64,000 nucleotides of DNA from an uncultured beta proteobacterium (GCA_903938815.1 CAJAES010000116.1:1-64000), one strand, 5' to 3'. Positions 1 through 11,667 are shown, counted from the first letter of the stretch. Notes: generated by a model not told the origin, from the sequence alone. Translations and numbers: made by a program.

Positions 1-98
1 ATGACGCGGACCGTACTGTCCTCGTGGATCCAGTCGTCGAGTCGTTCGGGGAAGAGAACGCTCTGCGTTCGATCCTGGCCTTCGACGTATCGCCCCAT
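1..98 (-). CDS. IS1182-type transposase, N-terminal fragment (cut by window edge)
   Basis: The minus strand reads ATG at 98-96 and stays open to base 1. The first residues are MGRYVEGQDRTQSVLFPERL, continuing DDWIHEDSTVRVI. This is the typical amino end of IS1182-family (IS5-like DDE) transposases, which begin with a R-Y-x-x-G-x-x-R-x-Q-x-x-L-F-P segment followed by a D-D-W/L-I stretch. Only about 32 codons lie in the window, so whether the element is intact cannot be judged. A weak ribosome site (AGGGGTG) precedes the ATG. Bases 99-373 hold no convincing gene. They should contain the end of the insertion sequence, but I could not define its terminal inverted repeat. A GC-rich partial inverted repeat near 319-359 may end the neighbouring UPF0114 gene. 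Confidence 0.75.
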   Translation of the reverse strand, partial: MGRYVEGQDRTQSVLFPERLDDWIHEDSTVRV

Positions 99-373
99 CG
101 TTCACCCCTGTCGGTCTGACGGGAGCTATGACATCGGCCAAGGCAAAGAGTTTCCACACAGCCTCGGTCGGGACAAGACGGCCACCCAGCGCTTGCGCAT
201 GGCGGAACAGGCGGCGTGGCTCTGCGCGCAACGATGCCGGGCCACATCCGCGGGAAGAAGCGATCCGCGGTCACCGTCAGTTGATGACCCGCAAGTGCAG
301 TGTCGGGATCAGCCTGGCCGGGGCTGAGCCGGATTCTCGGGCCCGGGACCGTCCAGCCCGGCCCCGGACGCAT

Positions 374-994
374 TCACTGCTTTTCCCGCGTCAGCCGCTC
401 GGCAAACGAGATCCCGATGGCCGACAGCACGAAGGTGAAGTGAATGACCGCCACCATCGTCACGACCTGTATGTTTTCCAGAGTCAGGTCGCCACTCAGG
501 TAGGTCTTCAACGCATGGACGCCTGAAATGGAAATGATGGCGAATGCGAGTTTCAACTTGAGGTTGTAGGTATTGACGTGGTCCAGCCAGTCGGGCTTCT
601 TCATGTCCTTCTTGTCGAAGTGCCCGGTGGTCACGAAGAGCGAGACACCCGCCAGCGCCACGACCCAGACGAGTTGCGCCACCATCGTCATGTCGACCAG
701 TTCGAGCACCTTGATGATCAGGTCGATCTTCTCGAGATCGCCGAACAGCAGGGTGTTCATCAGCTTGTAGGTTTCCAGTACGAACTTGCCGAGGATCCCG
801 AAGATGATCGCCACCAGCCCCACGTAGAAGAACAGCATCGTGAACCGCATGCCGTAGAGCAGCGACCCGACCCCTGAAAGTATCTTTTCCAATTTTCCTG
901 CCTTGAAACTGCCGGCCAGCCTGCGCTGCCAAGCCCGCGAGTGTGCGGCCGAAGCCTCGACTCCTGTGGAGGTTTTTCCGATGTCCGGCTTCAT
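374..994 (-). CDS. UPF0114 (YqhA-type) inner-membrane protein
   Basis: A 206-residue protein with about four hydrophobic segments, near residues 52-75, 100-122, 140-160 and 175-197. The conserved stretch around MRFTMLFFYVGLV and the final FAERL are typical of the UPF0114/YqhA family of small integral membrane proteins, whose biochemical role is unknown. The family is usually about 160-190 residues, so the first 35 or so residues, hydrophilic and poorly conserved, are an extension. The start at 994 was preferred to an upstream in-frame codon at 1054 because it gives a length closer to the family's. The gene stands alone between the insertion sequence and the yjgR-like gene. Confidence 0.8.
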   Translation of the reverse strand: MKPDIGKTSTGVEASAAHSRAWQRRLAGSFKAGKLEKILSGVGSLLYGMRFTMLFFYVGLVAIIFGILGKFVLETYKLMNTLLFGDLEKIDLIIKVLELVDMTMVAQLVWVVALAGVSLFVTTGHFDKKDMKKPDWLDHVNTYNLKLKLAFAIISISGVHALKTYLSGDLTLENIQVVTMVAVIHFTFVLSAIGISFAERLTREKQ

Positions 995-1088
995 GAATGC
1001 CTGCTTTTCCGCAAGCCGGGTCACGGGCGCCGAATTCGGGCGTCCGCGGTCCATGGCACCGCGAACGGCTTGACGAGCGCCCGGCCGA

Positions 1089-2603
<1,515 letters not shown>

Positions 2604-2637
2604 CGCGAGCGGCTCCGTGGCGGGTGGAGCCGCCAGT

Positions 2638-3768
2638 CTATTGGATGAAACGCCCGTCGCTGCCCACCATCGCGAGATCCACGAAGCGGCTGCCGGTGTG
2701 CTCGTCGCCGCGATAGACCACGTGCACGCCGCCCAGGTCGACGTCGAAGTCCTGCAGGGCGCGCAGCAGGCTGGCGCGGGTGGGCCCGGCGCCGGCCGCG
2801 CGCAGCGCCGCCACCAGCGCCTTGGCGGTCATGTAGCCCTCCAGGCTGCCGTAGGAGAACGGCGCGCTGGCCGAGGCGCCGCGCCAGTGTTGCTGGTACT
2901 CCCGCGTGAGCGCCGTCTTGCGGGCCACGGGGCTGGGCACGATCTGCGCGAAGACCATGTTGCGCGCCAGCGGTCCCAGGGCGGCGGCCAGCGGGGTGGA
3001 GCCGGAGTTGACGCCCCAGAACGAGGCGCGGCCCCCGGCGGCGCGGGCGCGCCGGATCAGCCGCTCGTACACACCCGGGGAGCCGTGGTTCAGGACCAGA
3101 TCGACCTGACGCTCCGCCACGCTGGCGGCCACGCCCTCGAGCTGCGCGTCGGTGATGTCCGACTTGAAGGCCAGCCCGCCGCCGAACGCCATGCCCGCCT
3201 CGGCCGCCAGCAGGCGCACGTTGTCGAGGTGCTGCCGCCCGACATCGGAATCGGCATGGAACAGCGCCACCCGCTTCAAGCCGGTGCGCACCCCGTAGGC
3301 GATGAGCGCGCGGAATTCCTCGCGGTGCTCGGCGCGTACCGGGAACACCAGCGGCTGCTTCGGTCGCCGCAGGCTGGGCGAGCCGGCCATCGGACCGAAG
3401 AACGGCGTGCCGGTGTCGATCGCGGCCTTCATCACCGCGGTGCTGGGGCCGCCCTCGATGGAGCCGAACAGCACGAAGGCGCCTTCGGCCACCAGCTTGC
3501 GGGCGTTCGATTCGGCCTGAGCCGCCTGGTTGTCGTCGTCCAGCGTGCGCAGCGCGAGGCGCCGGCCGTTGATGCCGCCCGCGCGGTTCACGGCCTCGAA
3601 CATCACCCGCACGCCGGCCAGGGCATCGGTGCCGTAGCCGTTCTTGCCGCCCTGCAGCGTGAGGGTCTGGCCGATGACCAGTTCGTCCGCTGCGCGGGCC
3701 CAGGAGGGGCAGCCGAGCGCGGCTGCGGCGCCCAGCAACAGGCGGCGGCGGGGGAGTCGGAAGGTCAT
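2638..3768 (-). CDS. Periplasmic ABC-transporter substrate-binding protein, branched-chain amino-acid (LivK) type
   Basis: A 376-residue type I periplasmic binding protein. The N-terminus ([14 protein letters not shown], cleavage near SWARAA) is a signal peptide with twin arginines, so Tat export is possible. The mature part begins [13 protein letters not shown] and contains the [20 protein letters not shown] block typical of Leu/Ile/Val-type receptors (Peripla_BP_6). No permease or ATPase gene is adjacent, so it is an orphan receptor; in Burkholderiales such orphans are common and the ligand cannot be predicted. Possible alternatives are an amide or urea receptor. Confidence 0.85.
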   Translation of the reverse strand: MTFRLPRRRLLLGAAAALGCPSWARAADELVIGQTLTLQGGKNGYGTDALAGVRVMFEAVNRAGGINGRRLALRTLDDDNQAAQAESNARKLVAEGAFVLFGSIEGGPSTAVMKAAIDTGTPFFGPMAGSPSLRRPKQPLVFPVRAEHREEFRALIAYGVRTGLKRVALFHADSDVGRQHLDNVRLLAAEAGMAFGGGLAFKSDITDAQLEGVAASVAERQVDLVLNHGSPGVYERLIRRARAAGGRASFWGVNSGSTPLAAALGPLARNMVFAQIVPSPVARKTALTREYQQHWRGASASAPFSYGSLEGYMTAKALVAALRAAGAGPTRASLLRALQDFDVDLGGVHVVYRGDEHTGSRFVDLAMVGSDGRFIQ

Positions 3769-3943
3769 GCTTCATCATCGCCGCGCGTTCCGACGGCCGT
3801 CAATGCTCGAGATCAAGGCATGCGCGCCGATCGGCGCCGATTCGCGCAACAAGCCACATTCCGGCTCGCCGCGCGCGGGCGCCGGGGGCAGGGCGCGCGT
3901 CCGCCGTAAAATGCCGGGTTCTGCAAGAGGAGCTCAGCCCCAC

Positions 3944-4669
3944 ATGGCCGGTCATTCCAAATGGGCGAATATCCAGCACCGCAAGGGCCGCCAGGACGAA
4001 AAGCGCGGCAAGGTCTGGACCCGCATCATCCGTGAGATCACGGTCGCGACCCGCCAGGGCGGTGCCGACGTCAGCGCCAACCCGCGCCTGCGGCTGGCCA
4101 TCGAGAAGGCCAAGGCAGCCAACATGCCGGCCGATCGCGTCAAGTACAACATCGACAAGGCCTCGGGCTCGCTGGAAGGCGTCAGCTACGAGGAGATCCG
4201 CTACGAGGGCTACGGCATCGGCGGCGCGGCCGTCATGATCGACACGATGACCGACAACCGTGTCCGCACGGTGGCCGAGGTGCGCCACGCCTTCAGCAAG
4301 TACGGCGGCAACATGGGCACCGACGGCTCGGTGGCCTTCCAGTTCAAGCACTGCGGGCAGCTGGTGTTCGCGCCCGGCACCGACGAGGACAAGCTGATGG
4401 AGGCCGCGCTCGAGGCCGGCGCCGAGGACGTCATCACCGACGCCGACGGCGCCATCGAGGTGCTCACGCCCCCGGCCGACTTCGAGGTCGTGAAGAACGC
4501 CCTCGAAGCCGCCGGCTTCAAGCCGGAGCTGGCCGAGGTGACGATGCGCGCCGAGAACACCATCGAGCTCGCCGGCGAGGACGCCGCCCGCATGCAGAAG
4601 CTGCTGGACATCATCGAGGATCTCGACGACGTGCAGGCGGTCTATCACAACGCCGAGATGGCCGAATGA
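3944..4669 (+). CDS. yebC: YebC/PmpR-family protein (DUF28)
   Basis: A 241-residue protein beginning [18 protein letters not shown], the invariant start of YebC/PmpR proteins. Family members were described as DNA-binding regulators, and some (YebC/TACO1) assist translation of proline-rich stretches. The start at 3944 is set by this invariant N-terminus; AAGAGGAG about 13 bases upstream is a loose ribosome site. A TAAAAT box at 3907-3912 is a possible -10 element. The stop codon overlaps the purD start (ATGA), so this gene heads the housekeeping operon that runs to rng. Confidence 0.95.
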   Translation: MAGHSKWANIQHRKGRQDEKRGKVWTRIIREITVATRQGGADVSANPRLRLAIEKAKAANMPADRVKYNIDKASGSLEGVSYEEIRYEGYGIGGAAVMIDTMTDNRVRTVAEVRHAFSKYGGNMGTDGSVAFQFKHCGQLVFAPGTDEDKLMEAALEAGAEDVITDADGAIEVLTPPADFEVVKNALEAAGFKPELAEVTMRAENTIELAGEDAARMQKLLDIIEDLDDVQAVYHNAEMAE

Positions 4670-5949
4670 AGGTTCTCGTGATCGGCGGCGGCGGCCGCGA
4701 ACACGCCATTGCCTGGAAGCTGGCGCAATGCGCCCGCGTGCAATCGGTGTTCGTGGCGCCCGGCAACGGCGGCACCGCCACCGATCCGGCCCTGCGCAAC
4801 GTGCCCATCACCGACATCGCGGCGCTGGCGGATTTCGCCGCGGCCGAGAAGGTGGCGCTCACCGTCGTCGGCCCCGAGGCCCCGCTGGCTGCCGGCGTGG
4901 TGGACCTGTTCCGCGCCCGCGGCCTGCGCATCTTCGGGCCCACGCAGGCGGCCGCGCAGCTGGAAAGCTCCAAGGCCTTCGCCAAGGAGTTCATGCAGCG
5001 CCACGGCATCCCGACCGCGCTGTACGGCAGCTTCACCGACGCCGCCGCGGCGCACGCGCACGTCGACCGCCACGGCGCGCCCATCGTCATCAAGGCCGAC
5101 GGCCTGGCCGCCGGCAAGGGCGTGGTGGTGGCGATGACCGCCGACGAGGCGCATGCCGCCATCGACGACATGCTCGGCAGCAACACGCTCGGCGTGAAGC
5201 ACAACGCCGCCGGCGCGCGCGTGGTCATCGAGGAGTTCATGGCCGGCGAGGAGGCCAGCTTCATCGTCGTCAGCGACGGGAAGAACGTGGTCTCGCTGGC
5301 CACCAGCCAGGACCACAAGCGCGTGGGCGACGGCGACACCGGCCCCAACACTGGCGGCATGGGCGCGTATTCGCCCGCCCCGGTGGTGACGCCCGACGTG
5401 CACGCCCGTGTGATGCGCGAGATCATCCACCCCGCCATCGCCGGCATGGCGCGCGACGGCACCCCGTTCACGGGCTTCCTGTATGCGGGCCTGATGATCG
5501 ACGGCGACGGCCGCCCGCGCACGGTCGAGTTCAACTGCCGCCTCGGCGACCCCGAGACGCAACCGATCCTGATGCGGCTGAAGAGCGATCTGTTCGAACT
5601 GCTGATGCACGCCACCGACGGCACGCTCGACCAGGCCGAACTGCAGTGGGACCGCCGCGTCGCGCTGGGTGTCGTGATGGCCGCGCATGGCTACCCGGGC
5701 ACATTGCGCCAGGGCGACCCCATCACCGGCCTGCCCGCCGACACCGAGGACCTGAAGGTCTTCCATGCGGGCACGACGCTGCACGACGGGCAGTTGCTCA
5801 CCAGCGGCGGGCGCGTGCTGTGCGTGACCGCGCTCGGCGATTCGGTGCGCGTGGCGCAGCAGCGGGCCTACGAGGGCCTGCGGACCATCGCCATGCCCGG
5901 CGCCGTGTGGCGCAGCGACATCGGCCACCGCGCGATCAAGCCCCGTTGA
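4666..5949 (+). CDS. purD: Phosphoribosylamine-glycine ligase (GAR synthetase)
   Basis: A 427-residue enzyme of de novo purine synthesis: it joins glycine to 5-phosphoribosylamine with ATP, giving GAR. It begins [20 protein letters not shown], the family's N-domain nucleotide-type loop. It continues with the ATP-grasp core ([29 protein letters not shown]) and the conserved [11 protein letters not shown] near residue 285. Full length for the family. The start overlaps the yebC stop by four bases and the next start (TTG) overlaps the purD stop, so translation is probably coupled along the operon. Confidence 0.97.
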   Translation: MKVLVIGGGGREHAIAWKLAQCARVQSVFVAPGNGGTATDPALRNVPITDIAALADFAAAEKVALTVVGPEAPLAAGVVDLFRARGLRIFGPTQAAAQLESSKAFAKEFMQRHGIPTALYGSFTDAAAAHAHVDRHGAPIVIKADGLAAGKGVVVAMTADEAHAAIDDMLGSNTLGVKHNAAGARVVIEEFMAGEEASFIVVSDGKNVVSLATSQDHKRVGDGDTGPNTGGMGAYSPAPVVTPDVHARVMREIIHPAIAGMARDGTPFTGFLYAGLMIDGDGRPRTVEFNCRLGDPETQPILMRLKSDLFELLMHATDGTLDQAELQWDRRVALGVVMAAHGYPGTLRQGDPITGLPADTEDLKVFHAGTTLHDGQLLTSGGRVLCVTALGDSVRVAQQRAYEGLRTIAMPGAVWRSDIGHRAIKPR

Positions 5950-6560
5950 GCCCTCCGCCCGTCGAGATCACCGAACGGCGGGTGCACCTGCGCGGCAGCC
6001 CGATGGCGGCCATCGTGCTCGGCATGCTCGGTTGGCGCGTGCTGTGGAACGGCCTGCCCGCCAGGCAGGGCGTGCTGGTGGTGTACCCGCACACCTCGAA
6101 CTGGGATTTCCCGGTCGGGCTGCTGGCCAAGTGGGCCTTCGGCATCGACTGCGTCTTCTGGGGCAAGGATTCGCTGTTCAAGCTGCCGCTGATCGGCCGC
6201 TGGATGCGCTGGGTCGGCGGCGTGCCGGTAAACCGCAGCGCTTCGGGCGGCATGGTGGGCGCGATGGTGGCCCGCATGCGCGAGGCGCGCGAACAGGACC
6301 GCATGCTCTGGCTGGCGCTCGCGCCCGAGGGCACGCGGTCGCGGGCGCCGGGCTGGCGCAGCGGCTTCTACCGCGTGGCGGTCGAGGCGCAGGTGCCCGT
6401 GGCCCTGGTTCATCTGGATTTCGGCCGCCGTGTCATCGGTGTCCACTCCTGCCTGATGCTCGGCGGCGACGCCGAGGCCGACATGGCCGAGATTGCGCGC
6501 CGCTTCGACGGCGTGCAGGGGTATCGTCCCGAACTTGCCGCACCCATCCGACTGACATGA
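5946..6560 (+). CDS. PlsC-family acyltransferase (1-acyl-glycerol-3-phosphate acyltransferase-like)
   Basis: A 204-residue protein of the PlsC superfamily. The catalytic motif is HTSNWD (the HX4D box) and the acyl-acceptor motif PEGTR follows about 70 residues later. A short version of the family (about 200 residues, no transmembrane anchor needed) is common in Burkholderiales and is presumed to acylate lysophospholipids or a related lipid at the inner membrane. The proposed start is a TTG at 5946, overlapping the purD stop; an ATG at 6003 would give 185 residues, so the start is not certain. The gene ends in an ATGA overlap with hemF. Confidence 0.85.
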   Translation: MSPPPVEITERRVHLRGSPMAAIVLGMLGWRVLWNGLPARQGVLVVYPHTSNWDFPVGLLAKWAFGIDCVFWGKDSLFKLPLIGRWMRWVGGVPVNRSASGGMVGAMVARMREAREQDRMLWLALAPEGTRSRAPGWRSGFYRVAVEAQVPVALVHLDFGRRVIGVHSCLMLGGDAEADMAEIARRFDGVQGYRPELAAPIRLT

Positions 6561-7474
6561 GCACCACCACCGCCGACGTTCGCGCCTATCTGCTGGGCCT
6601 GCAGCAGAACATCATTTCCGCCTTGCAGGCCGAGGATGGCCACACCTTCCTGACCGATGGCTGGACGCGCGGCCCCGAGGAGCGGCTGCAGGGGGACGGC
6701 TACAGCCGCCTCGTGGAGGAGGGCGGCGTCTTCGAGCGCGGCGGCTGCAACTTCAGCCATGTGCGCGGCCCCACCCTGCCGCCTTCGGCCACGCAGCACC
6801 GGCCCGAACTGGCCGGGGCGCCGTTCGAGGCCATGGGTGTGTCGCTGGTGATGCACCCGCGCAACCCCTATGTGCCCACCGCGCACATGAACGTGCGCAT
6901 GTTCGCCGCGCTGCCGCCCGGGCAGGAGCCCGTGGTGTGGTTCGGCGGGGGCATGGATCTCACCCCCTACTACGGCTTCGAGGAAGACGCGCAGCACTTC
7001 CACGCCACCTGCCGCGACGCGCTGGCGCCCTTCGGCGACGACAAGTACCCGCGCTTCAAGACCTGGTGCGACGAGTACTTCTTCCTCAAGCACCGCAACG
7101 AGCCGCGCGGCGTGGGCGGTGTGTTCTTCGACGATTTCGCCGAACTCGGCTTCGACGGCAGCTTCGCGATGACGCGCGCCGTGGGCGATGCCTTCGTGAA
7201 CGCCTACCTGCCGTTGGTGCAGCGCCGCAAGGACACCCCCTACGGCGAGCGCGAGCGTGATTTCCAGGCCTATCGGCGCGGCCGCTATGTCGAGTTCAAC
7301 CTCGTCTTCGACCGCGGCACGCTGTTCGGCCTGCAGAGCGGCGGGCGCACCGAGAGCATCCTGATGTCGATGCCGCCGGTGGTGAAGTGGCGCTACGCCT
7401 GGGCGCCCGAGCCCGGCACCCCCGAGGCCCGCCTGTACACCGACTTCCTGCGCCCGCGAGACTGGGCCGCTTGA
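6557..7474 (+). CDS. hemF: Oxygen-dependent coproporphyrinogen III oxidase
   Basis: A 305-residue enzyme that oxidatively decarboxylates coproporphyrinogen III to protoporphyrinogen IX with O2, in haem synthesis. The conserved blocks are present: [55 protein letters not shown] and [20 protein letters not shown]. Length is usual for the family. Presence of the aerobic enzyme indicates growth with oxygen. The start lies in a four-base overlap with the acyltransferase and the stop overlaps the nadD TTG start. Confidence 0.97.
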   Translation: MSTTTADVRAYLLGLQQNIISALQAEDGHTFLTDGWTRGPEERLQGDGYSRLVEEGGVFERGGCNFSHVRGPTLPPSATQHRPELAGAPFEAMGVSLVMHPRNPYVPTAHMNVRMFAALPPGQEPVVWFGGGMDLTPYYGFEEDAQHFHATCRDALAPFGDDKYPRFKTWCDEYFFLKHRNEPRGVGGVFFDDFAELGFDGSFAMTRAVGDAFVNAYLPLVQRRKDTPYGERERDFQAYRRGRYVEFNLVFDRGTLFGLQSGGRTESILMSMPPVVKWRYAWAPEPGTPEARLYTDFLRPRDWAA

Positions 7475-8073
7475 AACGCATCGGCATCTTCGGCGGTAGC
7501 TTCGACCCGCCGCACCAGGCGCATGTCGAACTCGCACGGACGGCGCTGCACGCGCTCGCGCTGGACGAGGTGCGCTGGATCCCCGCCGGGCAGCCCTGGC
7601 AGAAGATGGCGTCGGCCCGGGCCATGACGCCCGCCCCGCACCGCGAAGCCATGGTGAGCCTGGCCATTGCCGGCGAACCCGGCTTCGTGCTCGACCGCAT
7701 CGAGATCGAGCGCGAGGGGCCGAGCCTCACGCTGGACACCGTCGTCGCCTTCCAGGCCGCCGAGCCCGGCGCCGAGTGGGTGCTGCTGATCGGCGGCGAC
7801 CAGTACGCCAACCTGCACACATGGCGCCACTGGACGGACCTCCTCGACCGCGTGACGCTGGCCGTCGCGCAGCGCCCGGGCGTGACGCGGGAGCCCGATG
7901 CTGCTGTGCAGCATCGCCCGCACCGCGCGGTTCCGCTGCCGATGCTGGACATTTCATCGACCGACATCCGGCAACGCGTGTCACGCGGGCTGGGCATCGA
8001 ACATCTGGTGCCGCCCGCGGTGGCGCGCTATATTGAACAAAACGGTCTCTACCGGGAAGGCAAAGTCCACTGA
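7471..8073 (+). CDS. nadD: Nicotinate-nucleotide adenylyltransferase
   Basis: A 200-residue nucleotidyltransferase that makes nicotinate adenine dinucleotide from NaMN and ATP. The sequence opens with the signature [16 protein letters not shown] (the HxGH-like T/HxxH nucleotide-binding loop) and ends with the ISSTDIR block that binds ATP. The start is a TTG at 7471 overlapping the hemF stop; no upstream or nearby ATG keeps the conserved [14 protein letters not shown] segment. The nadD-rsfS-rlmH order is widely conserved. The stop directly abuts the rsfS ATG. Confidence 0.95.
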   Translation: MKRIGIFGGSFDPPHQAHVELARTALHALALDEVRWIPAGQPWQKMASARAMTPAPHREAMVSLAIAGEPGFVLDRIEIEREGPSLTLDTVVAFQAAEPGAEWVLLIGGDQYANLHTWRHWTDLLDRVTLAVAQRPGVTREPDAAVQHRPHRAVPLPMLDISSTDIRQRVSRGLGIEHLVPPAVARYIEQNGLYREGKVH

Positions 8074-9012
8074 ATGGATATCCGCAAACTGCAGCGCGCC
8101 ATCGTCGATGGTCTTGAAGACGTCAAGGCCCAGCACATCGCCGTCTTCAACACGGAGCACCTGTCGCCGCTGTTCGAGCGGGTGATCATCGCCTCGGGCA
8201 CCAGCAACCGCCAGACGAAGGCGCTCGCGGCCAGCGTGCGCGATTCCGTCCGCGCGCGCGGCATGGATGTCCTGCGCACCGAGGGCGAGGACAACGGCGA
8301 ATGGATCATCGTGGACTGCGGCGCCGCCGTGGCCCACATCATGCAACCCTCCATCCGCGAGTACTACAACCTCGAGGAGATCTGGGGCGGCAAGCACGTG
8401 AAGATGAAGCTCGGCGACGTCAAGGTCGGCCTCGTGAAGGCGGCCGAGCCCGAGCCCGCGCGCACCGCGGCGCGCAAGGCCGTGCCGGTGAAGAAGGGCG
8501 CGCTCAAGAAGCCGCCGGTGGCGGCCCAGCCCGCCAAGGCGGCACCGGCCAAGCCCGGCCCGGGCCGCGGCGCACCCGCGAAGAGCGCGACCGCCCGGAC
8601 AGCCGCCGGACGAGCCGCCACCACCCGCCGTCCGGTCGCCCCGGCTGCGGCGCCCGTGAAGCCCGCCGGCAAGACGGTTGCCAAGACGGTTGCCAAGCCT
8701 GTCGCACGGACGGCCGGCAAGGCCGTGGTGAAGCCGGCGCCCACTACGGTGGCATCCAAGGCCGTTTCCAAGGTGGCCAAGGCCCCCGTGCGCAGCCCGG
8801 CGGCTAATGTGGCCAAGGCCCCCGTGCGCAGCCCGGCGGCCAAGGGTGCGCCGTCGAAGAGCGCGCCGGTCAAGACGATGGTGATCAAGAACACCCCGGC
8901 GAAGAAGGCCGTGGCGAAGAAATCCGCCGTCAAGAAGGCCGCGCCGGCCCGCAAGGCACCGGCTGCCAAGAAGGCTCCCGCCAGGAAAGCCGCCGCGCCG
9001 CGCCGCGGCTGA
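8074..9012 (+). CDS. rsfS: Ribosomal silencing factor RsfS with a long Lys/Ala/Pro-rich C-terminal tail
   Basis: Residues 1-120 are a complete RsfS/Iojap domain ([56 protein letters not shown]). This domain binds ribosomal protein L14 and blocks joining of the 30S and 50S subunits under starvation. The protein is 312 residues, against roughly 105-130 for usual RsfS. The extra 190 residues are made almost only of K, A, P, R, T, V and S and resemble histone H1-like or AlgP-like tails. They contain KTVA repeats and a perfect 32-bp direct repeat encoding [11 protein letters not shown] twice. The tail is in frame with no stop and so appears genuine; a nucleic-acid-binding role is inferred. Confidence 0.9.
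   Translation: MDIRKLQRAIVDGLEDVKAQHIAVFNTEHLSPLFERVIIASGTSNRQTKALAASVRDSVRARGMDVLRTEGEDNGEWIIVDCGAAVAHIMQPSIREYYNLEEIWGGKHVKMKLGDVKVGLVKAAEPEPARTAARKAVPVKKGALKKPPVAAQPAKAAPAKPGPGRGAPAKSATARTAAGRAATTRRPVAPAAAPVKPAGKTVAKTVAKPVARTAGKAVVKPAPTTVASKAVSKVAKAPVRSPAANVAKAPVRSPAAKGAPSKSAPVKTMVIKNTPAKKAVAKKSAVKKAAPARKAPAAKKAPARKAAAPRRG
8773..8840 (+). repeat. Two-copy direct repeat in the rsfS tail (36-bp period)
   Basis: The 32-base segment at 8773-8804 recurs exactly at 8809-8840, a 36-base (12-codon) period. It encodes [11 protein letters not shown] twice. A shorter 12-base repeat (AAGACGGTTGCC, twice) lies just upstream at about 8671-8694. Such repeats suggest the tail expands and contracts by slippage. 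Confidence 0.9.
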
Positions 9013-9016
9013 GCCC

Positions 9017-9484
9017 ATGAAGCTGCTGGTCGTGGCCGTCGGCCAACGGCAGCCGGCCTGGGCCGACACCGCCTGGGCGGATTTCGCGAAGCGTTATCCG
9101 CCCGAATGGCGTTTCGAGCTCAAGGAACTGAAGGCCGAGCCGCGTGCCGGCAAGACTGCCGTGCAGTGCATGGCTGCCGAGGCGCTGCGTTTCGAGCAGG
9201 CCCTGGGCAAGGGCTGGCGCCGCGTGGTGCTGGATGAACGCGGCACCCGCCTGACGACCACGCAACTGGCCGACCGTCTGCTGAACTGGCAGGGCGACGG
9301 GCGCGACGTGGCACTGCTGATCGGCGGGCCCGACGGCCTGGACCCTGCCTTGAAGGCCACCGCCGACGAGACGCTGCGCCTGTCCGACCTGACCCTGCCG
9401 CACGCCTTCGCCCGCGTGCTGCTGGCCGAGGCGTTGTACCGGGCCTGGTCGGTCACGGCCGGCCACCCCTACCACCGTGAATGA
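9017..9484 (+). CDS. rlmH: 23S rRNA (pseudouridine1915-N3)-methyltransferase
   Basis: A 155-residue SPOUT methyltransferase that methylates pseudouridine 1915 of 23S rRNA. The C-terminal knot has the conserved [13 protein letters not shown] loop for S-adenosylmethionine, followed by [27 protein letters not shown] (read here as two blocks) and the terminal HPYHRE, all diagnostic of RlmH. Full length. It follows rsfS by four bases, the usual order, and its stop overlaps the beginning of the maf reading frame. Confidence 0.97.
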   Translation: MKLLVVAVGQRQPAWADTAWADFAKRYPPEWRFELKELKAEPRAGKTAVQCMAAEALRFEQALGKGWRRVVLDERGTRLTTTQLADRLLNWQGDGRDVALLIGGPDGLDPALKATADETLRLSDLTLPHAFARVLLAEALYRAWSVTAGHPYHRE

Positions 9485-9485
9485 G

Positions 9486-10094
9486 ATGACTCCGCCGCTG
9501 TACCTCGCCTCCCAGAGCCCGCGCCGCAGCCAGCTGCTGGGCCAGATCGGCGCCGCGCACACGCTGCTGCTGCCCGACGCCGCCGAGGACGCCGAGGCGC
9601 TGGAAGCCGTGATGCCCGGCGAACTGCCTGCCGCCTACGTGCAGCGCGTCACCGCGCTCAAGCTGCGCGCTGCCGTGGCCCGCCATGCGCGGCGCGGCCT
9701 GGCGCCGGGCGTCATCCTCGCGTCCGACACCACGGTGGCGCTGGGTCGCCGCATCCTCGGCAAGCCGGCCGATGCCGCCGAGGCCGCCGCCACGCTGCAG
9801 GCCCTGTCGGGCCGCACGCACCGCGTGCTGACGGCCGTGGCGCTGCAGGCCGGGCGCCGACGCCTGCAGGCCCTGCAGGTCTCGCGCGTGCGCTTCGCGG
9901 TGCTGCCGCCCGCGGTCGTCGCGGCCTACGTGGCCGGTGGCGAACCCTTCGGCAAGGCCGGTTCCTACGCGATCCAGAGCGCCCTGGCGGGCTGGATCGC
10001 CCACATCGAGGGCAGCCATTCCGGCATCATGGGCCTGCCCCTGTTCGAGACTGCCCAACTGCTGCGCCGTGCCGGCGTGGCCCTCACGCTCTAG
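9486..10094 (+). CDS. maf: Maf-family nucleoside triphosphate pyrophosphatase
   Basis: A house-cleaning enzyme of about 202 residues that hydrolyses non-canonical or modified NTPs (dTTP/UTP or 7-methyl-GTP type). The signature LASQSPRRSQLL lies right at the N-terminus and the second motif ASDTTVALGRRILGKP lies in the middle. The ending GSHSGIMGLPLFET is also family-typical. ATG at 9486 is preferred; a GTG three codons upstream (9477) would overlap rlmH. The family's usual position before rng (RNase G) is kept. Which Maf subfamily it belongs to is not certain. Confidence 0.93.
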   Translation: MTPPLYLASQSPRRSQLLGQIGAAHTLLLPDAAEDAEALEAVMPGELPAAYVQRVTALKLRAAVARHARRGLAPGVILASDTTVALGRRILGKPADAAEAAATLQALSGRTHRVLTAVALQAGRRRLQALQVSRVRFAVLPPAVVAAYVAGGEPFGKAGSYAIQSALAGWIAHIEGSHSGIMGLPLFETAQLLRRAGVALTL

Positions 10095-10104
10095 ATTGAA
10101 CCCC

Positions 10105-11571
10105 ATGGCCAACCAGGACATCCTCATCAACTGGGCGCCGCAGGAGACCCGCGTGGCCGTCATCGAGAACGGCGCACTGCAGGAGCTGTTCCTCGAACGC
10201 ACGCTGGAACGCGGGCAGGTCGGCAACGTCTATCTCGGCAAGGTCGCGCGCGTGCTGCCCGGCATGCAGAGCGCCTTCATCGACATCGGCCTCGAGCGCG
10301 CCGCCTTCCTGCACGTGGCCGACCTGCACGACCCCACCGGCGCCGGCCCGCGCAACGACGCGCCCCAGGTGCCGATCGAGAAGCGCGTCTTCGAGGGCCA
10401 GACCCTGACCGTGCAGGTCATCAAGGACGCCATCGGCACCAAGGGCGCCCGGCTGTCGTCGCAGATCTCCATCGCCGGGCGCATGCTGGTCTTCCTGCCG
10501 CAGGACAAGCACATCGGCATCTCGCAGAAGATCGGCTCGCACGAGACGCGCGAGGCGCTGCGCGAGCGCATGCACAGTCTCGCGGGCGATGTCGGCGGCG
10601 GCTTCATCCTGCGCACCAACGCCGAGGAAGCCACCGACGCCGAACTGGCCGAGGACATCGCCTACCTGCGCAAGACCTGGACGACCATCCGAGAGCGCAG
10701 CATGTCGCGCCCGCCCGGCACGCTGCTGCACCAGGACCTGAGCCTCGCGGAGCGCGTGCTGCGCGACCTGACCGGCGAGCAGACCCAGACCATCCGCATC
10801 GACTCCAAGATGCAGTTCGACGTGCTGCGCGGCTTCGGCGAGAGCTTCATGCCGGGCGCCGTGGGCAAGCTCGACCTGTACCGCGGCGAGCGGCCCATCT
10901 TCGACCTCTTCGGCATCGAGGAGGAGATCCAGCGCGCGCTGGCCCGGCGCGTGGACCTCAAGAGCGGCGGCTACCTCATCGTCGACCAGACCGAGGCCCT
11001 GACCACGGTGGACGTGAACACCGGCGGCTACGTGGGCGCGCGCAACTTCGACGACACGATCTTCAAGACCAACCTCGAGGCGGCCGGCGCCATCGCGCGG
11101 CAGCTGCGCCTGCGCAACCTGGGCGGCATCATCATCGCCGACTTCATCGACATGGTGCGCGAGGACCACCAGCAGGCCGTGCTGGCCGAATTCCGAAAGC
11201 AGCTCTCGCGCGACCGCGTTCGCACGACGGTGAGCGGCTTCACGCAGCTCGGCCTGGTGGAGATGACCCGAAAGCGCACCCGCGAGAGCCTGGCGCACAT
11301 GCTCTGCGAACCCTGCCCCACCTGCCAGGGCCGAGGGCAGGTCAAGACCGCGCGCAGCGTCTGCTACGACATCCTGCGCGAGATCCTGCGCGAGGCCCGG
11401 CAGTTCAGCCCCAAGGAATTCCGCGTGCTCGCGAGCGCTGCGGTCGTGGAGATGCTGCTCGACGAGGAGAGCACGCACCTGGCCGGCCTGAGCGAGTTCA
11501 TCGGCAAGCCGATCTCGCTGAGCGCCGAGCCGACGATGAACCCGGAGCAGTACGACATCGTGCTGATGTGA
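10105..11571 (+). CDS. rng: Ribonuclease G
   Basis: A 488-residue RNase E/G-family endoribonuclease, involved in 5' maturation of 16S rRNA and mRNA decay. It has the N-terminal S1-like domain (GNVYLGKVARVLPGMQSAFI), the DNase I-like catalytic region (LIVDQTEALTTVDVNTGG, with the metal-binding aspartates) and the Zn-link cysteines in CEPCPTCQG. Length matches RNase G, not the much longer RNase E. It follows maf by ten bases and closes the operon; a hairpin follows. Confidence 0.97.
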   Translation: MANQDILINWAPQETRVAVIENGALQELFLERTLERGQVGNVYLGKVARVLPGMQSAFIDIGLERAAFLHVADLHDPTGAGPRNDAPQVPIEKRVFEGQTLTVQVIKDAIGTKGARLSSQISIAGRMLVFLPQDKHIGISQKIGSHETREALRERMHSLAGDVGGGFILRTNAEEATDAELAEDIAYLRKTWTTIRERSMSRPPGTLLHQDLSLAERVLRDLTGEQTQTIRIDSKMQFDVLRGFGESFMPGAVGKLDLYRGERPIFDLFGIEEEIQRALARRVDLKSGGYLIVDQTEALTTVDVNTGGYVGARNFDDTIFKTNLEAAGAIARQLRLRNLGGIIIADFIDMVREDHQQAVLAEFRKQLSRDRVRTTVSGFTQLGLVEMTRKRTRESLAHMLCEPCPTCQGRGQVKTARSVCYDILREILREARQFSPKEFRVLASAAVVEMLLDEESTHLAGLSEFIGKPISLSAEPTMNPEQYDIVLM

Positions 11572-11590
11572 TGTTTCGCGGGATGGCGCG

Positions 11591-11607
11591 CCGGGCGGTT
11601 TGCCCGG
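11591..11607 (+). terminator. Possible terminator hairpin after rng
   Basis: CCGGGC / GCCCGG arms with the loop GGTTT lie 20 bases after the rng stop and are followed by AAAATTT. The stem is short (6 bp) and the T tract is poor, so this is only a candidate. Confidence 0.4.
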
Positions 11608-11667
11608 AAAATTTGCGCCATGCCTGCTGAACGCAGGTGACGCAGCCTTTGACCCGGAGCGCCTTCC

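Noticed and set aside
309-932. A minus-strand frame overlapping the UPF0114 gene.
   Set aside because: It is a shifted-frame shadow on the same strand; the UPF0114 frame has four membrane helices and family motifs.
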